64,000 nt of DNA, from assembly GCA_001510575.1 (NCBI GenBank), contig LNGK01000002.1, forward strand, positions 3,274,144-3,338,143, read 5' to 3'. The position numbers were made by a program, and so were the translations under genes. Under the pieces are notes generated by a model that saw only the letters and a list, made by a program, of their open reading frames with translations, was not told where the DNA came from and did not search any database. This DNA is from Knoxdaviesia capensis (Eukaryota; Ascomycota; Sordariomycetes; Microascales; Gondwanamycetaceae). Below are positions 1 through 9,838 of the stretch, in pieces. The number at the start of each line of letters is the position of its first letter. Positions within the stretch are counted from its first letter, which is position 1.

Positions 1-919
1 CACCAGCTTCATCGAGCTTCATCGACACGGGCGATGTCTGTAAGCTTCAATTCCGCCCACCACAACAACCGCACATGAGAAAAATATATATGATGGCTGA
101 AATCACACGTCAATGCCGTCCCGACCTCACTTGATAATTGGCTCAGCAGAAAAAATGGATGGGCAGAAGGAGCAAAAGGAAATCACCCTCAAGCCCCCTG
201 CTTCCCCGCCCTACCCCCCGTCTGATTCCTACCCTAGGGGATTTACTAGAATCTAGACGGTGTCATCGCACCGCAATGACTTGGAGCTGCGCGTCCCTAG
301 GAGATTTGAACATCTGATTGCTCAGATGCCAGGACCTCTCCTCCCTTACCGGGAACGGGATACTTTTTAACTCACGGTCCCTGGCCGAATCGGAGTCTGC
401 TGTGACTCGAACGAACGCGTCGTTCAAATCACCCTCAAACGTCGACTGCGGTGCTCAGTCCCACTGGGCCAAAGTAACGCAGACTCCGTATGCCAATTGA
501 GGTGTTGGCTGGTTGGAGAATTGGTGCACTACAGGCCCTTATAAAGTGTAAACAAATGCAGTTTGTTGTTGTTGCCGTTTTTGGCGGGCGAGATGAGATT
601 GATAACAAGATAGGCTCGAAAGAGCAAAGAACGGCGTGCCGTCGTGTGCAAAACAACAGCTGCCCACAAATACACTCTTCCTCAAACATAGTCTCCGATC
701 TGACAGTCTCTCAGTGAACTTACACCGGGACATTTTCGGCTGATTCTGCATCTGTTGGTGCTTGTGCTTGGTCTTTCACCTAGAAGATTTCTGGAAAACT
801 TCTCCTTTACATCCCCTCCAGCTGCCAAAGCATTACACTCATTTGTGTCCCTTTTTCAAGTCAACTCCTAACTCTTGCTGTCACTCCTACATTAGAGCCT
901 CTCTCCAAACCATACAACC
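1..919. other. Intergenic region / 5' flank of the thioesterase gene
   Basis: No coding region can be supported here; the short open frames have no recognisable composition or motif. The last ~150 bases before the ATG at 920 are pyrimidine-rich, as is usual for a fungal 5' leader. Confidence 0.6.
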
Positions 920-1471
920 ATGGCTTCCAACACCTCCAACGCGGGGCCGTCCGAGGAGACTCCGATCAGCCCTATGGCCACCCCGGCCCCGATCGAGACA
1001 TCCCTGCCGCTCCCTCCCATCGACCCTCTGATCATGGCTCACATCACCGAGTACATCGAAACCCGCAGCGCCGCTGCCCCGATCTACGGCTTCCTTCTCA
1101 CCCCCGACATGAAGTTGACCCATGCCTCCAAGGGCCTGGTCATTGCCCGTTTGCACCTAACGGCCGTGCACCTGAACACCGCCGGGGGCATCCACGGCGG
1201 CGTGTCCGCTACGTTTGTCGATTGGGCCGGCGGCCTCGCCATTGCCGCGTGGGATCTCCGTGGTGCCACCGGCGTCAGCGTTGACATCAACGTCAGCTAC
1301 CTCTCCAGTGCCCGGCTGGGTGATCTGGTTGAGATTGAAGGCCGTGTTGACCGTGTGGGTGGGAATCTCGCTTTCACCAGCGTGAGCATCTACAAGGTCA
1401 ACCCGGACGGCCAGAGAGGCAAGGTTGTTGTTCTCGGCCGCCACACCAAGTTCGTCCGCAGCCGCTCTTGA
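920..1471 (+). CDS. PaaI/ACOT13-like hotdog-fold thioesterase (183 aa, intronless)
   Basis: Predicted acyl-CoA thioesterase of the 4HBT/PaaI hotdog family, which hydrolyses acyl-CoA to free acid and CoA. The core motif begins at Asn86 and continues IHGGVSATFVDWAGGLA (His92, Asp101). The Asn-x5-His-x8-Asp spacing matches Asn50, His56 and Asp65 of human ACOT13/THEM2, and the strands GVSVDINVSYLSSARLGD and the C-terminal RHTKFV segment fit the fold. The first ~40 residues are a Ser/Pro/Thr-rich extension with no clear targeting signal. The start is favoured by a good context (ACCATGGC) and by the absence of an earlier in-frame ATG. The frame is uninterrupted, unlike the second hotdog gene in this window (24988-26080). 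The substrate cannot be told from sequence. Confidence 0.88.
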   Translation: MASNTSNAGPSEETPISPMATPAPIETSLPLPPIDPLIMAHITEYIETRSAAAPIYGFLLTPDMKLTHASKGLVIARLHLTAVHLNTAGGIHGGVSATFVDWAGGLAIAAWDLRGATGVSVDINVSYLSSARLGDLVEIEGRVDRVGGNLAFTSVSIYKVNPDGQRGKVVVLGRHTKFVRSRS

Positions 1472-2000
1472 AGGAGCTACGTGAAAACATGGATAGGGAA
1501 CGCGTGTGAAGTCAAGCACAAGCAACCGTCAAGTTACTACGGCGTTTATTCAAAGTTCCGCCCCATCTTATTTGTTATTGGAGCATTATTGGAGCATGAT
1601 AGCATCTCGCAGAAAGTTTCATTTGAGATGATAATTAACTAGACATTCAATATCACGGCCTCAAACTGATTTTGGACGGTTCAATCATTGGAAATGATGG
1701 TAGATTTGGAGAGTTGACACAACCCTAACCTAGTCATTGATATCCCCATAAATATGTATACAGAACCCCGGTAGAATACAGGGTAAACTATCGGAAAATT
1801 CCATAGAGAGCGAAGAAAACATTATGCAACCGAAAATCCAGAACCTACCATGAAATCTCCATACAGCAAATGCTGATCTTCCCTCTCTGATACCTGTTTG
1901 ACTCCGACATTGATCTTCTGCATTGGCAGGATTCTTTGTATAAAGAGCCTCAGATACTGAACCCCGATTCTTTTGGATTTGCCGCTGGCAGCAGGAAATC
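1472..2000. other. Intergenic spacer between thioesterase and pam16
   Basis: About 530 bases with no supported gene. It holds the 3' end of the thioesterase transcript and the 5' leader of pam16. A telomere-like AACCCTAACC sits at 1721-1730. Confidence 0.55.
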
Positions 2001-2599
2001 ATGGTGAGTCGAGCTTTGATGATCGTTCCATGGCTTTCGCTTCGCTTCCTTCTGGATGACCGCGACAAACCCCGAATCTCTGCATTGAAGGTCTCTTGGC
2101 GACGATTGCAGTCATACTGACCCCCAATACACCTCTTGTCTGCATATAGGCCCACCGAATCATCACGAAGGTTGTCCTAACGGGCTCGCGCATTCTCGGC
2201 CGGTCGTTCATCGAGGCATACAAACAGGCATCAGCGTCGAGCCAGTACCAGCGCGCACAAGCGCGTATCAACCCACAAGGCGCGGCAGCGGCGGCAAGCC
2301 GAGCGGGCGGCGCCGGCATGTCGCTAGACGAGGCGTGCAAGATCCTCAACGTCAAGATGCCGGAGGCGAAGGGTGGAACGCCTGCCAGCATCGAGGCCGC
2401 GGCCGAAGAGGCAGCCGCGCAGTTCAAGAGGCTATTCGACGTCAACGAACCGAAAAAGGGCGGCAGCTTCTACCTCCAGAGCAAGATTGTGCGAGCAAAG
2501 GAGCGGTTGGAGGCCGAACTCGGACCTATACGCGAACGCGTGGAACAGGAAGCCGAGGTGAAAGAGGGATTCCACCCCAAGATCTACAAGGACCGGTAG
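2001..2599 (+). CDS. pam16: Mitochondrial import motor subunit Pam16/Tim16 (150 aa, two exons)
   Basis: Pam16 is the J-like, HPD-lacking partner of Pam18 at the matrix face of the TIM23 translocase; it recruits Pam18 and regulates mtHsp70 during presequence import. The model is join(2001..2003, 2150..2599): the ATG stands alone before a GTGAGT donor, and the acceptor at 2148-2149 (TATAG) is followed by GCC CAC CGA. The protein then starts MAHRIITKVVLTGSRILG, the characteristic Pam16 N-terminus with its hydrophobic segment. The J-like domain is visible from about residue 58 (MSLDEACKILNV) through YLQSKIVRAKERLE, and no HPD tripeptide is present, as expected. Length fits the family. Without the tiny first exon the protein would lose its membrane-proximal N-terminus. 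Splicing is inferred from sequence, but the joined N-terminus is very convincing. Confidence 0.93.
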
Positions 2600-3286
2600 T
2601 CCACTTGACAATATGTGGCGTTATCTCGACCATATGCATTCTCGACCATTTGTGCCGGCCCACACGACAAGATATTCTGCTGTCCTTTTACCCTCGACTC
2701 TCCCCGGACGGATCGCTCTCGAAAGGGGGAACCACGATGCGATATGGCAGATGGGCCACACGAACGACATCAGCAAACAGTGTTATGAACACACTGATCG
2801 GGACGAGAATCTTTCTTTTTTCTTCTTTGTTTCTCTAATTCGGAGCTGAGACGGGGGGCTTGTACCTTTTTTGTGGTTGACACATGACGGAGCAAGATTC
2901 AGATGTTTCGTTCTGTGTAACAATCTTCACTCGAACTAATGTACTACTACTATAGGGCATGGCGTGGCGTTTTTCTCTTCTTTTCTTCTATCCCCCCTTT
3001 TGGTTTCTTTTCTCCCTCTTCTTCTCCTTATGTCTCTTTTTCCCCTTCCAAATATCCTGTTACCAAAAACTATCTGTATCTTCTTGCTGCTTTGAACGGA
3101 CCTTTTACTAAAAGACTATAGATGAAAGCTACGGGGACTATTTATTTTGTTGAGCGTTTCTGATATATGGACGGGTATATTGACCATTCTTGAAGTGCAT
3201 CTAACTTGTTTCCCTCTATTCCGACACTGCTGATGTCTTGTACACCAGTGCGACTAATGAACACCAGTGCGACTCGTGAATTCCCT
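2600..3286. other. Intergenic region, 3' side of pam16
   Basis: No gene seen. It contains a T/C-rich stretch at about 2970-3060, probably the 3' untranslated and downstream region of pam16, and the remains beyond the 3' end of the ligase pseudogene. Confidence 0.55.
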
Positions 3287-4399
3287 CTACTCTTCGTGGA
3301 ATCTCACGCCGTTGGGTTTGACCTCACCGCGGGTCCAATGTTCATTTCCCACCAGAAAGTCTCCTCGAACGACCTTTCCAGGACCAGTGACGATTCCTCG
3401 AGCTTCGACCTTGACATAAACCCCCTCGATCCGACCATCATAAAACTCTGACTGCTGCTGGATCATCGACGCAGCTGCTTCCGAGCGGGCATTGGACCCC
3501 GGTAGATCACCGGTACGACGAATATGGACGTTGGGGCCAACAATCCCTGGACAGCATCCGTGTCCAGAAATGTGTTGTTACCGCGATCGTATCTGTCGAA
3601 CGCAACGAATAGGTCCGGCAGATCGGTATACGCGATCGAGTGCGTAGCGAAGAGCCATTCTCCAAAGAGTATCTAGCGCTCGGGAAACAGCTTGTCTATC
3701 CTGAGACCGGAGCGCAGCTCATCACCGTGGCGCTCCAGCCACGAACCGAGCTTGCGGAACTGCTCATGGGACGCTGGATTCACAGAGTGCGAGCGGTTCT
3801 GCACAAGAACGGTCTCGCCATCGGCTGCCAGGGAGAAACCCATGTTTACCCCGTCAACCTGTTCGAAAACAACCACGCCTATGCTTGCCTCTCCTGAGCC
3901 AGAACCAGGGGCGATTAAGCCAGGAGCGAGCGGGTTGGCCGCGGGTTCCCACAGCCACCCCAGCAGCAACAAGAGCGGCGGGGTCCATGTGCAAGTCGTC
4001 GTCAGCGGCTGCGTCGAGGTTGAGCAACTGAGGAGTGCACGGGAACTTGAATAGCCCTACGGGCTTTGCCAAAAGCCGAATGATTTTGTTTGCCGCCTCA
4101 AACGAGCAGATGGTCACAACCGCGGAAAAGCCCTCGGCAAGTGTTGGAGGTGCAAGGGTCTCAACCACTTGCGCGATTGCGCGCCTGACACGACCGCCGG
4201 GCGGAAGTGTTGGGTGGTTTGCACGGCGCTTGGCCCGGATTTCACACAGACTCGCATCATAGTCGAACCAGACGCACACGGGGCTCACTGACTATCCGGC
4301 CGCAAGCTTCAACCACAGCCGGCGGTCCGTGCTGTCCGGCCAACACCGATCAAGGATCAGCTTTGGCGCGCGCGACGAACTCGAGGTGAGGGAACGCAT
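3287..4399 (-). pseudogene. Decayed polynucleotide kinase-RNA ligase gene
   Basis: Reading 4399 to 3287 on the minus strand, pieces of a fungal kinase-RNA ligase appear in order in two or more frames. First is a kinase piece, KLILDRCWPDSTDRR then VWFDYDASLCEIRAKRRANH (P-loop-kinase core and lid). The linker KFPCTPQLLNL leads to ligase motif I as FEQVDGVNMG, then QNRSHSVN, then ILFGEWLFATHSI (motif III-like), and the C-terminal part EFYDGRIEGVYVK and GNEHWTRGEVKPN. Damage: no P-loop (GKS/T) upstream, an in-frame TAG at 4292-4294, a frame change near 3.96 kb, Gln in place of the nucleophilic Lys of KxDG (codon 3859-3861), a TAG at 3673-3675 where the frame otherwise continues, and another frame change near 3.47 kb. 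Introns could remove some of these lesions but not the Lys loss. Intact relatives would phosphorylate and seal RNA ends. Family assignment rests on remembered motifs. Confidence 0.78.
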
Positions 4400-4954
4400 T
4401 ATATTCTCCTCGCCGAGGCCTCAATCTTCACTTCAAAACATCGATTTCTCGTCTAGATGTGACTAGTTCGGCGTGGGGAGTCCGCCAAGGTTGATCGACG
4501 ATCTCAATCAGGCGCAAAACCTCGGGCCGCATCATATCTAAAGCATTCAGTGGAGAACGCTGTGCACGAAGGGACATTTATAGAAGAGTCACACCCTACA
4601 GGTTCCTACTACACGTGCTAGAGGACGAAAGCAAAGTATTTCAATTATGCGACATTGTGAATACCAAAGCAGGAGCTATATGATCTAAATACCCTGGACG
4701 CCAGAATTATGTAAAATTGGGTGCGAAAACACAATACCTAAACTAACTAATACTGCGGTATATGCTTGATGAGAAAAACGACGGGGAGTTTTCTCTCGAA
4801 AGCAAAGAAAGGAGAAGTGAGAAGAAGATATGAAGAGAAATGAAGGAAAAAAGATGACTAGAAACATGACATAGAGGTATAGTAAACAGAAAAAAAAAAG
4901 GAAAGGGTGGTGTCAACAGCGAGAACCGAGAACCAAGACAGAATATGGTTCCGT
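4400..4954. other. Spacer between ligase remnant and ABC transporter 3' end
   Basis: No intact gene. If the kinase P-loop of the neighbouring pseudogene had survived it would be expected in the first part of this stretch on the minus strand; I see no GxxGxGKS/T-coding segment. The rest is A-rich and probably the 3' untranslated region of the transporter gene (poly-A run near 4889-4898). Confidence 0.5.
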
Positions 4955-7900
4955 TTACTCTTCATCACCGTTCTCAGACTGCTTCGCCATGTTGTACGTA
5001 TAGTACAGCTTATTGAAGGAACTCGCCGAGTCCTTGAGCAGCTCTCGCGGGTTTCCGTCCTCAATGACCGAACCTTTATCGACGACGACCACACGGTCGA
5101 AATCCACGAGGGTGTTCAGTCTGTGGGCAACAACGACCACAGTGGCGCCGGCGAACTCGTCGCGGATGATCTGCTGCATGAGACGGTCGGTCTCGACATC
5201 GACGTTGCTGGTGGCCTCGTCCAGAACCACAATCTTGCTCTTGTGCAGAATGGCGCGCGCAAGCGAGAAGAGCTGGCGCTGGCCGTGGGAGAAGATGTCG
5301 GGCGTCACGACGGTGTCGAGGCCTTCGCGGGCTACTAGTCCCTCCCATAGGTTGACGAGCTTGAGGGCGTCGATGATGGCCGCGTCGTTGGAGTTGCCGC
5401 GCGGGTCGGCGTTCAACCGGACATCGCCGTGGATAAACGCCGGCTCCTGCGGGATGGCGTTGAAACGCTCGCGGATGGTGTCGCGGTTATGCTTGAGGAG
5501 CTCGACGCCGTCGACCGTCACCGAGCCGGACGTCAGCTCGATCATGCGGAAGATCGTCAGGAGGAGCGAGGACTTTCCACTGCCGCTGCGGCCGCAGATA
5601 CCGATCTTCTGGCCGGCGGGAATGTCGAGGTTGATGTCCCGGAGGACGAGCGGGCCGTTGTCGGTGTAGGAAGCCGAGACGTTCTCGAGCTTCATGTGGC
5701 CCTGTTGCGGCCACGACTCGTCGGGACTTCCCTCCTCACCCGGCTTCAGCTCGGTCTCGGTCTCGTCGCTGAACGACTTGATACGCGCCACAGCGCCGAT
5801 GCTGGTTTCCATCTCCGTCCACCGCCGCACGGTTTCCTTCATGTTGGTGCTGAGTCCCATCAAGTTGAACAGAGCCACGCCGGCAAGACCGGCGTTGAGG
5901 CTGCCGCGGGTAGCCACCGCCACCGACACGACCACAACGGCGAGTCCGGACGTGGTCAGATCCAGCACCAGGTTCAGCCACCGCTGGATGGCGTACATGT
6001 AGTACAGGGGCTTCTGCGAGAAGTCGAGGCGCTCCTTCATCAGATCAGTCGACGCGCCGTCCCAACCGAAGGCGCGGATGGTGGAGAGACCGCTGAGAGT
6101 CTCAAGGAACTGGGTGTACAGCGGGGCCTTGGCCTCGAGATCCATGAAGCGCATCTGGCGCGATGTGCGGAGATAGTAGCGCTGGATGAACCAGAGAGTC
6201 CCGAAAAGCACCGGGTACGCGGCGATGAGGTACCAGGCCGCCGGCAGAATCATGACGGCTTGGGTGAAGGTCATGGCCAGTAGAATAAACAGGGTAAGGC
6301 AGATAATCGGCAGTTCGAAGTCGACCATGGAGATATCCTGGCTGAAGCGGTTGACAGTCTTGCCGACATCGGTGTTGGCGAAGAACGACATCGGAGCGTG
6401 CATTGCGGTGTCGAGAAGCATCTGGTGGAGAGTGCGGCCAGACCGAACGATAATAATCAGGAAGAGATGGAAGGCCATGAACCCGAAATGGATGACAGAC
6501 ATGATGGAATACAGGAAGTACAGTCCGATATAGTAACCGTCCTTGTTGTCCTCGGGGTGCTTCAGCCTGTGCTCGCTCCAGAAGCTGAGCCAAATCTCCG
6601 AGAACTTCATGAAGAACACGAGGACAATCAAGTTTAGGAAGAAGAACACCATGTTCTTCCATCCCACGGTCTTCATGTAGAACTGGTACACCGTGGTGTC
6701 TCCAAGACGGCGGGCTTCGGTGTCAGAGTAAACGTTCTTCTCGGCGGTCTTGACGCCCGCGAGGCGGGGGAACTCGCTGGCTTGGATAGCTTCTGCGTCG
6801 GTTTCCGGAGAGATCTCGGAGGACGCGTCGGAGTCGGTTCCGGAGTGGGTAACCTGGAAACCCAGGCGCTGGAGGACACCCTCGTCGGCGTTCATGGCGG
6901 CAAAGGTTCCCTCTCCGGCGACCGAGCCGGATTCAAGGGCGATGATGTGGTCGGCGCGGGGGAGAATCGAGACGGCGTGGGTGGCGAGGATGACGGTCGA
7001 GTTGGCAGCGGCGAGAACACCGGTGGGCCCAAAGACGTATTGGAGGACGTGGTGCTGGCAGCCGGAGTCGAGACCGCTGAACACATCGTCCATGATCACA
7101 ATCTTCTTGCGGGAATAGACCGCACGAGCGAGAGCCTGTTGGGTTGAGAAAGGGTTAGAAGTGTGGCGGAAAGGAGATTTGAAAAGAGATGCTGATAAGT
7201 GACTTACAACACGGCTCTTCTGGCCTCCACTGAGGGTGATTCCCTTGGATCCAACCAGGCACTGATCACCGTTGGGGAACGTGGCAATATCGTCTTCCAT
7301 GGCACAGGCGCGGATGACAGTGGCGTACCAAGCCGGGTCGAAGCGATTGAAGCCAGTGACGTTCCGGCGCAGAGTATCGTTGGACAGCCAAGAGGTCTGG
7401 TCGCAGAAGGAGATATCGCGGGACGAGATATAAGTCATGCCCTCGGCGGTGGTGGTCTCTCCCAGCATGGCCTTGAGCAGAGTACTCTTCCCGGAGGCCA
7501 CCGAGCCGACGATGATGGTGAGTTTGCCCTTGGGCACCGACAGAGTCACATTCTTGAGGATCGGGTCTTCGTCGGCGTTCCAGCCGAAAGTTCCGTCAAC
7601 CATAACGATTGCCTTGTCGTCGCCGAGCACCAGAGCCGGCGAGTCCTTCTCCGAGCGGGCCGTCTTGTCAGTGGCATCGACAGTCGTCGACACGACGGCC
7701 GGGCCAATCTTCTCGTCACCCACAACACGGTCGGTGCCGATGTCGGTTCCGATGATGGTGGATGAGTCGTCGGTGTCCTCGAGAGACTTGCGGTGGTCGA
7801 CACGCTGCTCGTTGAGGATGAAGGTCTGGATCCGCGTGAGACAGGCGATGGTGGAAACGAGCCGGGGAAGCAGGGCGAAGAGGATCTGGAGCGGCTCGGA

Positions 7901-9838
7901 GATGAGGGTCAAGAGCGAGAGCGAGGTGAAGATGACTGCGGCGTCGATGCGCTCGCCGTTGCGGGAGGCGATGATGGCGTAACCGGCAAGCGAGATCGGA
8001 CCGGAGAGAAGCGAAGTGATCTGGGCTGTGACGGAGAAAAACACTTGTTAGGCCAAAGAGGACGGAGAGGAGCACAGGGAGCCGATAGTCACTTACACAC
8101 GGAGATGTTGAGACTGATTTGAATACGGAACATCTTCGAGGCGCTCAGCTCGGCTTCTCTGAGACCGGCAATGCTCAGACCGAGCATGCGGGTAAGTCCG
8201 CTCATCTTGATTCCCTTCATGGAGCCCAACATGGCAGAAGTGACGCCTGTGAATCGGACGGGTTAATAGGATGATAGAGACAGCCTCGAAAATGGGGATC
8301 AGCTTACCAACACGCTTCTCCGTGGCCCGCAGCCAGATAACCTGGTACTTGCCCATCTTCGTTCCGAAGTAGACAACGAAAACACCCACAAAAATGGCCA
8401 GCAGAAGAGGGACGACGAAGACCACGCCGATAAGGTTGTTCAGAAGAACCATGGCAAAGGCGGCCTGGAAGAAGGCAATCCAGATAAGATGGCCCATTTC
8501 GCAGAATTTCTCGATCCGGAGCACATCGGCGCTCATAAGCGTCAGGGCCGATGCGTCTCCGGTCTCAGAAATGCGCATGCGGAGCGTGGCTTCGTAGATA
8601 AGACTGACCAGCGCGCCGCGAACAATCACGGCCGACCGGCAGGCAAGATGCTGGGCCCAGGTGGAAACCAGGCCGACGGCGATGTACACGATACCGTAGG
8701 CGGCAATGAAAGCATATCCGACGGCCTTTTCACGCGGCTCGTCAGTCACGGGCAGGGCCAGGTAGGTCAGGAACGCGTGAATCAGGAGCGGCATGCACAG
8801 CTGCAGACCAACTTGGAGGAGGAACGCGGGGACCGGGAGGATGATATCGCGGCGCAGGGTGCGGAACAGATGCCAGAACAGTGGGGCCTTGCCGGTGTGG
8901 GGAGCAGTCTGCCACGTGCTGCCGGTGCGCTCCCACAGGCTGTCGGACAGCATCTTGAGGTCGACGCCGGGCATGGTCGGGACCTCGAGGACGTTCTTGT
9001 AGCCGTGCATGATCAGCGGGTTGAGCCACAGGAACAGCGTGCGCGAGATGAAGTTGGTGCTCTCTTCAATCGGGACCTCTTCGCGCGGCACCACGAGAAG
9101 CGAGCGCTTCGACCACTCCTCCAGCACAACACACGCCAGGCGGAGGCCCAGGCTGACGCTGAACACCGCGGGGAGCGTCGAGCTGGACAGGCCGATCATC
9201 CAGAGCGTGCGGGTGCGCGCCAGATCGAGGATGGCGGTGCAGAGCAGGAAGATCACGAGGATGTACGAGCTGCGCTTGGTCGGCGCGTGCTCAACAAACG
9301 AGAGCCCGGCGCCGACGAGCGTCGACACGACGGTGATGGCGGCGGCGGCGATGGTCGTCGATGCGCGGCGGTCTTCCTTGGTCCAGAGCGCGATGATGGC
9401 GATTTGCACCGCGGCCAGGGCGGAAAGACCGGCCTAGAGGGGACCACGGAAGTTAGATTCGCGCGTCGTTCGGCCAAGCGGATTGAGTTGTCCGGTTGCT
9501 GCCGGCCTGGCAGGCCGGGACCGGAGATTCGGAACACGTCCGACCGCGGAGCCGGCTACAAGCGGCAACAACTAGACAACACTAAAACAAAGAAAAAAAG
9601 AAAAAAAAAAACTATAACAACTTACTACTTTGGCCGTGCGTAATAGCCGACCGGAGACAAGCGCCGGTCTTGACCGGAGCTGCCATATTCTAGGTCCGGC
9701 AAGCACGAGGAAAAAGAGCGACGGCAGGATACTCAGCATGCCATCTTCGAACTTAAGGGTGAAGTCGAAGATGCGGACGCACGGGTCTACCGCAGGCCCG
9801 AAGACATTGTCGGCGGCGTCGAAGTCGGGACACGACAT
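4955..9838 (-). CDS. ABCC-family (MRP-type) ABC transporter (1495 aa, five exons)
   Basis: Full-length ATP-driven exporter of the MRP class, which typically moves organic anions, conjugates or drugs across the plasma or vacuolar membrane. Model: complement(join(4955..7135, 7208..8025, 8097..8246, 8308..9433, 9626..9838)), 4488 nt. It has an N-terminal hydrophobic TMD0-like region, then TMD1 and NBD1 (Walker A GSVASGKST ~res 670, signature LSGGQ ~762, Walker B IVIMDD ~779). TMD2 and NBD2 follow (Walker A GRSGSGKSS ~1281, signature FSHGQ ~1381, Walker B VVLDEATSNVD ~1402, H-loop AHRLN). The catalytic site formed by NBD2 Walker motifs and the NBD1 LSGGQ is canonical. The other site carries Asp for the Walker B Glu and a changed signature, the usual ABCC asymmetry. 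All introns have GT..AG ends; the first contains a long pyrimidine tract. The substrate is unknown. Confidence 0.92.

Noticed and set aside
8489..9643. 384-codon frame antisense to the ABC transporter
   Set aside because: Arises from third-position GC bias; it spans transporter exons and intron.
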